Assembly: GCA_944989445.1 (NCBI GenBank)
Contig: CALYLW010000017.1
Location: 196,001-260,000 of the forward strand
DNA length: 64,000 nucleotides
Direction: 5' to 3'
Origin: Ampullaceana balthica
Lineage: Eukaryota; Mollusca; Gastropoda; Lymnaeidae
Each line of letters starts with the position of its first letter. Position 1 is the stretch's first letter. Shown here piece after piece: positions 1 through 11,187 of this stretch. The notes under the pieces are model-generated. The model ran no database searches. It was not told where the DNA came from and was given only the letters and a program-made list of their open reading frames with translations. The translations under genes and the position numbers were made by a program.

Positions 1-338
1 ACATGTTCTACATACACCAACATATCCCTTGTCACTCCATGTTCTACATACACTAACATATCTCTTGTCACTCATGGCTCTACATACATCAAAATATCCC
101 TTGTCACTCCATGTTCTACATACACCAACATATCCATTGTCACTCCATCTTCTATTTACACCAACATACACCAACATATCCCTTGTCACTCCATGTTCTA
201 CATACACCAACATATCCCTTGTCACTACATGTTCTACATACACCAACATATCCCTTGTCACTCCATCTTCTATTTACACCAACATACACCAACATACACC
301 AACATATCCCTTTTCACTCCATGTTCTACATTCACCAG
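1..338. repeat. 36-bp minisatellite, about 9 copies
   Basis: Tandem array starting at the window edge, so its true left end is not visible. The unit begins ATGTTCTACATACACCAACA and continues TATCCCTTGTCACTCC. Some copies carry an extra internal ACCAACATAC duplication, and copies diverge towards the right. Several frames stay open because the unit is a multiple of three. This is repeat sequence and not a gene. Confidence 0.93.
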
Positions 339-1132
339 TCGTGCTCGCAGTGTCACTCGGTGTTGGGGGTATGAGACTAGTCACGTGACATACTCAGATT
401 AACTACTACGATGTTATCAGCACGTAATACCACCCACCCACAAGCGCCACCCCAACACGAAGCCTTAGGCCTGGGCCACAGGCTCGGGCCACAGGCTCGG
501 GCCATGGGCCTGGTCCATAGAAACACCCCACTCCTACTCCCAACCCAAGCCTCAATTTGAAAAAGCCTGTATTCGGATGTCTTCATTTCGTGCGTTTGAC
601 GACGTCACTTAAAGAAATCTTAGACCCCGCTTTCACTGTTATAATTATAGATTTCCTGTCATTCTCTCCGCTAATATAAAAATATAATAATAAAAATAAC
701 CGTCTTTATATTTCTGCTGCTCCATTTTAAGGATTTTACACTTCGTGGGTTGAGTGTTCTGGTCTTTCTTATGTCTCTGGAACCCCCAAAAGATTATACC
801 GGGAAAGGGTGGAGTAGGTTGAACAGTCTTTGCGATGAACCGGTTTAGGTTGTGGGTTTGGGCTAATGCATTGGTCGCAAAACACAGATGATCAGCAGCA
901 AAATGGTTAAAATTAGTGTCAGTGCCAACTTTTCTTACCAAGAAGCTGTCAAGAGCCATATTTTTAGGAGTCGGTTTAATCTAGCCACTAAATATTAAAT
1001 GCGACCAGATATATTAATAATGATCTTCTTGAAAAGTAAATTAAAAAAAATATATCATTTTTTGAGAACTATGACCTTGCGCCTACCCGTAAAAAAGAGT
1101 TTTTGCCAACTGTAAGAGCCGCATGCAGATCG
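339..1132. other. Unassigned, no gene seen
   Basis: No coding region or recognisable element. A short internal duplication of GGCCACAGGCTCG lies at about 474-505. The rest is ordinary AT-rich sequence. Confidence 0.5.
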
Positions 1133-1140
1133 CTATAGAG

Positions 1141-1311
1141 CAGTGTTTCTCAATTATTTTCTGTCATGCCTAGGAAGAAAGAAAACATTTCGCGCCTACG
1201 CGCGACTGCAAATAGTATCATTTGTCTATAAAATTAGTATTAGTACACCTCTGCATAACGGTCAAACGAGCTCCCCTTTACGGAGACTCGTGCACCATTT
1301 GAGAAACACTG
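1141..1311. mobile_element. Short hAT-type MITE with 8-bp target duplication
   Basis: A 171-bp element with terminal inverted repeats: CAGTGTTTCTCAA on the left and TTGAGAAACACTG on the right. It is flanked by CTATAGAG (1133-1140) and CTATAGAA (1312-1319), which match at 7 of 8 bases. Termini starting CAG and an 8-bp duplication are the hallmarks of hAT elements. A TA at the centre of the duplication is the pattern reported for the Buster branch. There is no transposase inside, so the element is non-autonomous. Confidence 0.8.
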
Positions 1312-1971
1312 CTATAGAACCTCATGCGGCTCACGAGATCTGATTTGGATAAATATATTTAGCACGTAAAGAGTGGGATTTAATTTATTCCGACTCTTGT
1401 CGAGGATTTTTCTGCTTGACCTCGCATCATCCAACACCTCCCCCCCCCCTTTTTTTTCTTCTCCCAATTTACACACACACACACAGAATTTTTAAAAACA
1501 CTGAATTTGAAGCTACTAACCAGTACACCATTTCGTTTAATATAGCTGCTGAAATTGTATACATATAAATGAGATGAAACTCACAAATAACATGGCTGAC
1601 TCATTCAGAAAGAAAGGAAAGGGGGGGGGGTCGGGGTTGGTGGTGAGGCCGATGGGAATTTGTTTTGAAAATTGTAAGACATTCGAGTGCAAAATTAGTT
1701 TTAAAAATCATTTAAAAATAAAATACTATTTATTTAACTTGTATTCCTTTAACTTGTAGGCCATTTGCATCAGTAATTTTCGAAAATATAAGAAATAACA
1801 GGGAAAGGATATTATTTTTTCAGGAAACTTTATCTCTCTATCCTCCATTTGTTTTCTCTATATCTCCTTTCTCTCACTAGCCCTCCTCTCTCTATCCCTC
1901 TTCTGTCTTTTCCCCCACAACCCCTCTTTAACTCTCCTTTCTCGCTCTACTCTGCTTTCTCTCTATATCCA

Positions 1972-1975
<4 letters not shown>

Positions 1976-2030
<55 letters not shown>
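1976..2030. repeat. (CT)n microsatellite
   Basis: Near-uninterrupted CT dinucleotide run within a longer pyrimidine-rich stretch. Confidence 0.95.
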
Positions 2031-2506
2031 CGCTCTTTACAATATTTCTCTCTTTATATCATCACTCTCCATCCCTCCCCCTCTCTCTTTCTCCCCTGAA
2101 GACAGGATCTAGACGAACCGTCCTCTCCAAACTCTACCCCAGCCTCCTAAAATTTTATCGTTAATGTTTGTGTCTCTAAACTTAAGCCGGCCATTTTAAA
2201 GATGTTTCCGCCAACTGAAGCAACAACAAAACTGTCATCTTTGGTGGGCCCTTCTTTGGGTCAGGACAAGGGTGACCCCGTCACAAAAGTGACAATTTTA
2301 ACGGTTTTTTTTTCTTTTAAAAAAATGTGAATCCTCCAAGACAATTCAATTTTCAAACATGACACTTTATCTAAGCAAATAATTGGTTTCTTACACACAC
2401 AAAAAGGAGGCACCCAATGTAGCGCTGTTCCCCTCATCGGACCAGCGTCCAAACGCCCCTCCCTCCATCGAACAGGGGCCGTGGAGTGCCCACCATAAAG
2501 CTGTCA

Positions 2507-2514
2507 ATGACGTC
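2507..2514. promoter_or_regulatory. CRE/ATF-like palindrome in a GC-rich patch
   Basis: A perfect TGACGTCA palindrome (CREB/ATF consensus), followed about 20 bases later by the E-box CAGGTG. It sits in a 360-bp GC-rich, repeat-free patch. A single 8-mer can occur by chance, so function is inference only. Confidence 0.2.
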
Positions 2515-3519
2515 ACCGCGTGTTCCGCGTCACCAGGTGCAGACGGCGATAAACGCGCTCCCAGAGAACCGGGGCCCTCCAAACACGGCCACTCGAGCAG
2601 GGCCCTTGATGGAAGCTTGAAAAAGAGATAAAGTTTACAGCCGCGACATGAAATTAAACTTGACCCTCGCCTTTGTCTCGGGTGGCGAGTTGTAAAACTC
2701 CGCCCCGACTTACGTCGCGAGAATCCACGGGGCCACGGACGCCGGGGCATCGGCCCGGTCCAGAGTTCTGGCAGTAAAACTTACAAGAACCCAGTGACAC
2801 CGCTGTAAATGGAAATATGGGCTTAAAACCAGGATAATAACCTGGCTGATATTTTGATTTAGGATACAGGATAAGCTAACGAGTAGATATTGTGAATGTA
2901 AATTATACTCAGTTTTTTAGCGCAATTTCCCCATGGGACAAATTGCGTTTACATATTTGAAAAGTCTGTCCTGTATGGATGTCTGTTCGAGCTTGCACAA
3001 GCAACTACTCCTGAACCATACCAGACAGAGGGTTCAGGTCTGTTGCAAATATGTTAAGGATGTCCCAAGGATGTGCACGGGTCAAAAAAATTCCCGAAAA
3101 GATTTACTGGATTTCCTTGAAAATAAAAACAACAACAACGAAAAATATCAGTATTTGGTCAATTTCTCGCCAACCATAACATCTATCGGATTGAAACAAA
3201 TGCCAAACAATAGCTAATAATATTTAGAATAATGTTTGGATAAGGAATTTTTCAAAAATCTCTTTTCGTTCGACTCCCGTAATTTTAGCAGCAATTTGTT
3301 GATAGCAATTGTTTTGTTTACTTTCAGAATTATTGATTCGAAATTACTTTTAATGTAATCTAGATTGATTTCTCTTGAATAAAAATTGTAGGAAATTGCG
3401 CTGAAGTACTTAAATACTCATACGACTTTTTAATACTTGTTATTATTAAAAAATTTTTGGTGGGGGGGGGGTGGTTTGTTGTTATTTGGGTGATGTCGAG
3501 CTTTTCTTTGTAAAAGGTA

Positions 3520-3523
<4 letters not shown>

Positions 3524-3567
<44 letters not shown>
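3524..3567. repeat. (TA)n microsatellite
   Basis: About 22 TA units. Confidence 0.97.
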
Positions 3568-3570
<3 letters not shown>

Positions 3571-3652
3571 ATACAAAGTATACACCTTAATTCAATTCAA
3601 TCAATCCTCATCAGTCATCTCAATCCTACTCCATGCCCCATAATTTACCACA

Positions 3653-3917
3653 GGATGACAATGCATTGTATCAAAATTTCAGATCGATCGAATGTACCGT
3701 TACTAAATTATTGAACTTTTTAGTTTATCTATATATAAGCTTATGTATTATCCGTCTGCCCTTGTTTACATTACATTCACGTGCCGAGTTCACACCAACC
3801 ACAAAAACTATGTTTAACATCAAGGGGAGATCAGTCATTTCCAGTCTGTAAATGTTTGTCGGGCAATGCGTATTATATTTGAACATAATCAATACTTCAA
3901 AACTCACCATAGCATAC
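3653..3917 (+). mobile_element. Family A repeat, partial copy
   Basis: Shares the segment with CAGATCGATCGAATGTACCG, then the block around GTCTGTAAATGTTTGTCG and GAACATAATCAATA, with the copies at 21.9, 33.1-34.5, 51.7, 54.3 and 63.1 kb. The terminal TAAATCCCTTATAT-like repeats seen in full copies are missing, so this copy is truncated. It runs directly into the inverted repeat at 3938. The same order is seen in the copy near 63 kb. Confidence 0.6.
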
Positions 3918-3937
3918 ACTTAGACTAAAAATAATAA

Positions 3938-4296
3938 AATAAATAGAAGTAAAAAAAAAGATTTAAAAAAAACACGTTTTTATGAGCGGACTAAAAAGAA
4001 GAATATAATTTTTTTTTAATTTTTAATTTAAAATACGTACTACGATGTAATATGACTAAAAACGTGGGGCGGGCGCTTCTCAGGCTTAACTAATTCAGTT
4101 CACTCATTTTCTTACTCGTCATTTGTAAACCCTAATCATTTTAGCAAAACGCCTAAAAAGCGCCCGCCCACGTTTTTTAGTCATATTACATCATAGTTCG
4201 TATTTTAAATTAAAAATTTTAAAAATTTATTTTCTTCTTTTTAGTCCGCTTATAAAAACGTGGTTTTTAAAAATCTTTTTTTTACTTCTATTTATT
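3938..4296. mobile_element. Large inverted repeat (snap-back element)
   Basis: Two arms of about 140 bp (3938-4080 and 4156-4296) are near-perfect reverse complements around a 75-bp spacer. Landmarks are GGGCGGGCGCTT in the left arm and AAGCGCCCGCCC in the right, plus CACGTTTTTATGAGCGGACT and its counterpart. No ORF is present. The form fits a foldback MITE. A related half-arm lies near 62.88-63.03 kb. Confidence 0.8.
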
Positions 4297-4607
4297 ATAT
4301 TTTCAAATAAAGTTACACACCAGTTTGATAAGGAATGATATTTGTTACTTAAGGGGTCTTTAATTGTTAATAACTTAATGACAACCAGCAACTAATAGAA
4401 AGTTCTAAGAATTTTAAGTAGTTATCTGAAGAAATATAAAGGAAGTGGTTTATTTGAATGATTTTTTGATTTTTTTACTAAATGAAAATCTAATCGCAAT
4501 CTGAAGAAAATCTGACCAACGTCTGACTAAAAGTGATAAAAATATGACTTTGTCTGACGTGATGTGATTAAAATATGATAAAACTTGATCAGAATCTAAA
4601 TGAAGTG

Positions 4608-4735
4608 ACCGAAATTCGGCACATATCTTGCCGAATCTGACTAAAATCAACCTAAATATAACTAAATGTGACCAAAATTTGGCACATATCTTGCCGAATC
4701 GGACTAAAATCCAACCAAAATATAAACAAATGTGA
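4608..4735. repeat. 64-bp tandem duplication
   Basis: Two diverged head-to-tail copies share GCACATATCTTGCCGAATC followed by a GACTAAAATC-rich segment. The surrounding 4500-4760 is a looser array of GACTAAAAT/GACCAAAAT words. Confidence 0.8.
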
Positions 4736-5394
4736 CCAAAATCTGATAAATTTGGAGCCAAATCCAACAAAACGGGAAGAAAAAAAAACATAAACATATT
4801 TTACAAAAGAAAGAATCCTCTTATTCAAAACAAATTATGTCATCGCGTGTTAATTCCAGCCCTTAAGATGGTTGGCATTCGACCCTCTAAATCTGGAATA
4901 ATTGACTCGCGTTTTATGTACAGGGCAGCGTAGATGAGAAGGTGATGAACTTGTTTACATTCGAACATTACAGCGTGACCCTGTGTCAACAAACTGATAT
5001 TTCAGTTTGAAATGTAACACATTCATGAGATCAAGTGGTTGCGGCGGTGCAGCGCCATTTCAACTTAACCAATGTGGCAGCAGTTGGAACTTCACTCGAG
5101 TTAGCAGACTTAAGAAATAGATTTTTTTTTAAATTAAGGGAGGAAAAAAAAGTTTTTTTCCCCGCCCCAGTTGCCTACTATGTTCTGAAATCACCTCACA
5201 GCCCTAACTCCAGTCCCCCCCCCCACCACACACACTTTCATATCGTACGGACCTTTCGGGTGTCTCGTCTTGTGTGGGGCATTCAATGAATCTTGAATAA
5301 GTCTGACACCTGGGCCTTCAGTCAAGGAATGGCTTTAAATGGGTTATGAACGCCCCGGTGAGTTTGCACCGAGCTCGCCATTGTAAGCGGGCCG

Positions 5395-5460
5395 AGGACT
5401 ACCGCTGCGGTCCTCATTGTTGACGTCGGGGGTTCAAGTCGTATAAAAAAAAATATTTAA
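5395..5460 (+). other. Possible tRNA-derived SINE fragment
   Basis: A hairpin (GAGGAC, 10-nt loop, GTCCTC) is followed by GGGTTCAAGTCG, which resembles an internal RNA polymerase III B box, and then an A-rich tail. No matching A box or cloverleaf could be drawn, so this may be coincidence. Confidence 0.2.
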
Positions 5461-5897
5461 AAAAAAAGAAGGACCGAAGCACCAACGAACGGTGTTGTGG
5501 GGGGCTGAAGTGTGTTGTCGTGCTGTACCACCGGAGATGGAAACGTCGCGGTGGACGGTACCGAAATTCTGAGATCACAGGTGTATGGACGCGAGCGCGG
5601 GGGGGGGGAGATGTAGGTCATTTGACAAAATTTTGACGATCCTAACAACTACACGCCACCCCCCCCCCTCGTTTCGCCGAGGCATCTCCTGAAACACGAA
5701 CAAATGATGGTGTGGACTGTAGACCGTATAACGATGATGTTAGATTCAATGAGAGATTAGCTTTACATCACACAGCCCCGCTTGCTTTTCCCTTAAGTCA
5801 CTCACGTTACCACGTGTGAGAGTGTCACGATACGCTATGGATGTCTACCTAAACTACCGCAGGAACGCCAATCAAATTCCTAAGAAAGGACCAATAA

Positions 5898-5913
5898 TGT
5901 CTCTCTCTCTCTC

Positions 5914-5963
<50 letters not shown>
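5898..5963. repeat. (CT)n microsatellite
   Basis: A CT dinucleotide run, followed at 5970-6005 by a GA-rich run that is partly complementary to it. Confidence 0.95.
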
Positions 5964-6867
5964 GGGGAGACAAGAAAGCGAGAGAAAGAAAGAGAGAGAG
6001 AGAGACTTGTTGGTCCTTTCTTATATTTTCAAGTCCTTTTTATTATTATAATTTTTCCACAATTTCTGCCCCCGTTTGGGAGAGCCTCGGCTCGACGTTG
6101 CTTTGAGCAATGTGTAATCTCGTGCCCCAATTCAGAAAGCTTGAAAACCTAACAAGAAGACATACCACTAATTATGCACATCTGGTAATAATTGCATTTC
6201 TCCTGCCCGCAGAGTCTCTTGGTCCAAATTCCCATGATACTATCACTACAATAAGTCTCTCCACCCAACCCCCTCTCCTAACCAGAGGCCCTCCTAGCTC
6301 GGACGCCTTTGACGGTGTGCCAGAAAATGCAAATCGCTGTAATCCTTTCTTCTGGCGCGGCCGATCCTTTCAGACCGTGTTGGTATTGCAAAGTGATGTG
6401 AAATTAATCTAGTTATTGCCGAGTGAACTCTAACACCGTGCGACATAGAACCAGCTTATGGTATTTATTTATTTATTTGCTTTCTCGTTGTAAGCTCGCG
6501 GGGCCGCCCTGTGCGTGGCGTGAGCCGAGTTTTTTTTTGTCGCATCTGTGGGGGGGGGGCACCATCCTTGTCTCTGGAGGAACCCGTATTCCAGTTCAAC
6601 GTCTGTGGCTGAGGAGCACTCAAATAATTTCGCTGTGCGTATCCTTATCCGTCACGACATTGAATTTTGAATCACTCCTTCCATTTTCAAACAGTATTGA
6701 AATGAAATACTTAAATTTGAGTAGAAACAAAAATCAGTTGGAATAGATTTCCTTCTTTACTTAAACTGCTAGGCATTGCATCGTCAAGAAAACGAATGTC
6801 TTGGTGGATATTATCCTCCCCTTGCTCTCGTTTAGCACCGTAATGCGTTCTCATTCGATATCCGCTT

Positions 6868-7062
6868 CAGGGGTCTCTAAACTACGGCCCGCGGGCCAGA
6901 TGCGGCCCGCGAGGCCATCTCATCCGGCCCTTGGAGACCTTTTATTCTCTAAAAAGATACTATTTTTACCTGTAGTTTACCACAAAACTGTGTGTAGTCG
7001 GCACCCAACCTGATGTTTGACAGTTAATGCGGCCCTCCGGCAGAAAAGTTTAGAGACCCCTG
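6868..7062. mobile_element. hAT-type MITE with GGCCCGCGGGCC palindrome
   Basis: A 195-bp element with terminal inverted repeats CAGGGGTCTCTAAACT and AGTTTAGAGACCCCTG, perfect over 16 bp. Just inside the left end is GGCCCGCGGGCC. The right flank GTCTAAAC fits nnnTAnnn, but the left flank ATCCGCTT does not match it, so the target duplication is lost or rearranged. There is no coding capacity. Confidence 0.75.
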
Positions 7063-7070
7063 GTCTAAAC

Positions 7071-7625
7071 CATTAAAATCATTACATGCGTTCTAAGGTG
7101 TCATCTTTTCTCAATACCTGGTCATGAATATCAGCACAGAACTGTGGAAATAATTAATAAAGTGGTCTGTGCTGAAATAACAGGTGCATATCATTGCCTG
7201 TATGACATAGCATGCATTGACACGGTTCATGACACATGAGGTGATCAGTGTCCCCAAAGTCTGTGCACCTGGAATTTTTATTGAATGTTACATATCATTC
7301 ACATCACCTCTGTTTTACCTACGCCAACAAATGAAACTTAAAAAAAAAGTCATGAGCTGGGTGCTAAAAAATGTTTGTAAAAAAACACATTTAAAAATTG
7401 TATATGCACTTATTTATTTATTGTTATTACTTATTTTATTATTACTATTATAATTGTGATCATCATTATTATTTTTTTATATTTTTTATGTATATAATTT
7501 TATTTTTTTGGCAGGCAGATGGGTGATGAGTGAGGAGATGCGCTCGCCACGCTCCATGACTGTCTGCCGCACCTCCTGGCATAGCGAGCAACTTAACAAT
7601 CAAAGTATGCCCAGGATGACTTGAT
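7071..7625. other. Unassigned AT-rich sequence
   Basis: No gene. The right half is rich in TTATT words and adjoins the LINE insertion. Confidence 0.5.
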
Positions 7626-7637
7626 TAACATTATGTT

Positions 7638-8140
7638 GGTATGGTATAGCATCTGTCCGTCTACGAGAGACGATAGATTTATCTTTATTATTTGCAGCTC
7701 TTGGTGTGGCTGATGAGACCAATCCTTGAGTGGCAGTCTCTTCTGCATGTCACACACACGAATGCAGTGGGGCAGTGTTGCCTGGCCTTCCTCCTTGTTT
7801 TTTTTTCCAACTGCTTCTGCCCTAGTTTGCTCTGCTGCTATAAGTGATCCTTCTTTCACTAAAGCCCGCCACATGGACCTATCTATCCTCTGCCAGGTTT
7901 TCCCAGTTTTGTATATCAATGTTGGCTGCTTTCATGTCTCTCTTGCATATGTCCATGTATCTGAGACATGGCCTACCAACGGACCTCTTTCATGTCGCCA
8001 GCTCGCTGTATAGCACATCCTTGGGTATACGACTAGTTTGCATCCTCTTGACGTGTCCAAGCCAGCGGAGGCGTCTTTGGCTTAAAAATGGCTGGGATCC
8101 TACTCATTCTTGCTTGAGCCAGGACCTCTGTGTTGGGGAC
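7638..8140 (-). mobile_element. 5'-truncated LINE tail, target duplication intact
   Basis: A 503-bp insertion bounded by 12-bp direct repeats TAACATTATGTT (7626-7637 and 8141-8152), the mark of target-primed reverse transcription. On the minus strand it encodes the C-terminal end of a LINE ORF2-like protein, including WRALVKEGSLIAAEQTRAEA and a degraded C-terminal Cys/His segment near IRVCDMQKR. The matching copy at 20282-20968 shares both the protein and the 3' untranslated segment containing AAAGATAAATCTATCGTC. The reading frame is broken and no RT domain is present. Activity can be excluded; the clade is not determined. Confidence 0.88.
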
Positions 8141-8152
8141 TAACATTATGTT

Positions 8153-10083
8153 ACTCTCCACTAAAACTACGTACAGGCGGTCGAGTAGTGCAACTCTGTA
8201 ACGACTGGGTGGTGATTGATGTTAAAGAAATCGCTGACAACTGCAAGTAATATATAGCGTTGTCATGGCAACAATATCTAGTTATGTATGAGTGACCAAA
8301 AGTTAATCTGTATAACAATAGAAAATTCCGGATGGCGGAGAAGATGTAGCATTGTCCTATTTGAAACCCCCCCCCCTTTTCTCGCACACACTAATATATT
8401 ATTTAATTAGAGCCTTTCTGAAGTTTAAGAATTCATTAATTTAAACATTTTGTCAGAAATCATTATATCAATTTCTTAAAAACATGTTTTTGTTTAAAAT
8501 GGCATGTAGTACTTAAAGGTACAAGAAATAGATCCGCTACTAGAGAAAACAAAAACAAAAAAGTCTACAACATCCCCATGAAAGTTAACTGGCGGATGAA
8601 TACATTTCTCGTGTCCTAGTACACGGTAATGAGGCGACACAAAGTTATAAAATTAATCTCAATTCCGCTCAAGCTTTTAACCGGATATGTCCGATAAACC
8701 GAATCATCGCATAAAGTGCATCGCCCCACGAAACATCATAGAAACCAGTAGAAGCCACTAATAGAAAGTCTTTGAGATGAGACCAAAGAGGCGAGAATGT
8801 GGTGAGGGGAGAATGAGAGCGAGGGAATGCTACACACACGGACGACGACCTGAAATAATGTAGGGGAAATCCCACACAGCCACGGAACCCCGTGCATTCA
8901 AGGACTCGGTCTCACCTCGAGAGGACCACACAATGCCACCAACGAGAGCTCAGCGCCGGTGGAAATTAATTGCTGAGCTGTAATCTCAGAACCACCAAGC
9001 CGTTTGAAACAGAGCATTCTTTTTTTTTAGCTATACCCCAGGCCTGGGCCAACACGCCTAAACTATCAATAACTGTGTCAACCAATATCAACTAAATCAG
9101 CTCATATCAACAACACTAGCAACTACCTCAGCCCATGCCCATGCCCAAAATATCAACCCAATCGAAAAAAAATCAACCCAAATAAAATAAAACAATATCA
9201 AAGTATCAACCATATCACCCCATATCTCCCATATGCATATCCACGTCAACACCATCCACCTCATGGTTCGTGCTAATGTGTTGAGGTTTCATACTGATCA
9301 TATTTCCAGGATACAGGGCCAAAAAGTTGGTATTAAACAGCTTTTCTCCTTTAATTTTTTCAATCACCCATTTATTATTATTTTTTTATTTATACCTATC
9401 CGACCCAATAAAATTTTTCTTTCCTGTATTGGACTGAAGAAAAAAATATGTTTCTACGCACATTACGGGTGCATTATAAAAATACAAAGGTATAATAAAG
9501 GAATAAAAAACGATTTTCACTTTCATCGAAATGTATAGATTAGAAAGGCTTGTGCTTTAAATTTGGTAACTAAAACCTCAGAGTTCGGACACATATTTGT
9601 TAATGATATCTGGTTCCACATCTAATCAATTGGTATAGATCTATACCTAGAATCGATGTCGATCAAAACCAAATATCTGCTTGGAGCAGAATTTCTACTT
9701 TGGCACGGTTAATATTTAATTTTTTTGAAATATTTTTATGTATGAATTTCGTGTTGTTGTGTTTTTCTTTATTACTGAAACATCTTTGGCGATCATGCCA
9801 TTTTGCTTTCTTTGTCCTCTGCCGAGTAGTGGTGACCTAGCAGTTTTGAACCGCGGTACTCATACAGTGAGACAACAGATGGTCAGTCCTGTTTTGTTGA
9901 TTAACTTTACTAGACGGTGAATTACATCCAACAACTTCGTTAGTTTTACGAGGTACTCGGTTCATCCAATGAGGTTGGCAATCAAGGATGTAAGAAATAA
10001 AAGCGGGAGTGAGCTCCCTTAACCTTTTTTTTCCGTATCTTCGCATATACCAGTAAGGGTTGTGGGTGGCACTTCCAGTGGAA
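8153..10083. other. Unassigned, no gene seen
   Basis: No supported gene. 8870-9010 is a less AT-rich, low-repeat block (with TTAATTGCTGAGCTG) that could be conserved non-coding DNA. 9050-9230 repeats TATCAAC words loosely. The remainder is AT-rich. Confidence 0.45.
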
Positions 10084-11187
10084 TCGGAGTATAGAAATGT
10101 CAGGTTGGTGAATCAATAAGTCGGAGTATAGAAATGTCAGGTTGGTGAATCAATAAGTCAGAGTATAGAAATGTCAGGTTGGTGAATCAATAAGTCGGAG
10201 TATAGAAATGTCAGGTTGGTGAATCAATAAGTATAGAAATGTCAGGTTGGTGAGTCAATAAGTCGGAGGATAGAAATGTCAGGTTGGTGAATCAATAAGT
10301 CGGAGTATAGAAATGTCAGGTTGGTGAATCAATAAGTCGGTGTATAGAAATGTCAGGTTGGTGAATCAATAAGTCGGAGTATAGAAATGTCGGGTTGGTG
10401 AATCAATAAGTCGGAGTATAGAAATGTCAGGTTGGTGAATCAATAAATCGGTGTATAGAAATGTCAGGTTGGTGAATCAATAAGTCGGTGTATAGAAATA
10501 TCAGGTTGGTGAATCAATAAGTCGGAGCATAGAAATGTCAGGTTGGTGAATCAATAAGTCGGAATATAGAAATGTCAGGTTGGTGAATCAATAAGTCGGA
10601 GTATAGAAATGTCAGGTTGATGAATCAATAAGTCGGTGTATAGAAATGTCAGGTTGGTGAATCAATAAGTCGGAGTATAGAAATGTCGGGTTGGTGAATC
10701 AATAAGTCGGGGTATAGAAATGTCAGGTTGGTGAATCAATAAATCGGTGTATAGAAATGTCAGGTTGGTGAATCAATAAGTCGGTGTATAGAAATATCAG
10801 GTTGGTGAATCAATAAGTCGGAGCATAGAAATGTCAGGTTGGTGAATCAATAAGTCGGAATATAGAAATGTCAGGTTGGTGAATCAATAAGTCGGAGTAT
10901 AGAAATGTCAGGTTGATGAATCAATAAGTCGGTGTATAGAAATGTCAGGTTGGTGAATCAATAAGTCGGAGTATAGAAATGTCAGGTTGGTGAATCAATA
11001 AGTCGGAGTATAGAAATGTCAGGTTGGTGAGTCAATAAGTCGGAGGATAGAAATGTCAGGTTGGTGAATCAATAAGTCGGAGTATAGAAATGTCAGGTTG
11101 GTGAATCAATAAGTCGGTGTATAGAAATGTCAGGTTGGTGAATCAATAAGTCGGAGTATAGAAATGTCGGGTTGGTGAATCAATAAG
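10084..11187. repeat. 37-bp minisatellite, about 30 copies, higher-order structure
   Basis: The unit starts GTCGGAGTATAGAAATGTCA and ends GGTTGGTGAATCAATAA. Variant units (GTCGGTG, ATCGGTG, AAATATCAGG, GAGCATAG, GAATATAG, GTTGATGAAT) recur in the same order. An eight-unit block at 10336-10631 is repeated at 10632-10927, and the five units ending the array copy those at about 10230-10410. This shows expansion by multi-unit duplication. Confidence 0.97.

Larger units (their letters stand above)
1320..3520. other. Unassigned; CT microsatellite and a GC-rich patch
   Basis: Mostly AT-rich and non-coding. 1840-2095 is pyrimidine-rich, with a (CT)n core at about 1976-2030. 2430-2790 is distinctly GC-richer, contains TGACGTCA (see the separate entry), and is the most regulatory-looking part. 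Small open frames here are not convincing: they lie in the low-complexity tract or have no recognisable protein content. Confidence 0.5.
4297..6867. other. Unassigned, with microsatellites and a possible SINE fragment
   Basis: No gene. It contains a 64-bp two-copy repeat (4608-4735), a possible tRNA-derived fragment (5395-5460) and a CT tract (5898-5963), all listed separately. The rest is AT-rich, with homopolymer runs. Confidence 0.5.

Noticed and set aside
2391..2750. 119-codon minus ORF in GC-rich DNA
   Set aside because: GC-rich sequence has fewer chance stops. A competing plus-strand ORF overlaps it, and no family was recognised.
4450..4797. 115-codon minus ORF
   Set aside because: It lies in an imperfect repeat of GACTAAAAT/GACCAAAAT words. 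The hydrophobic protein text reflects that composition.
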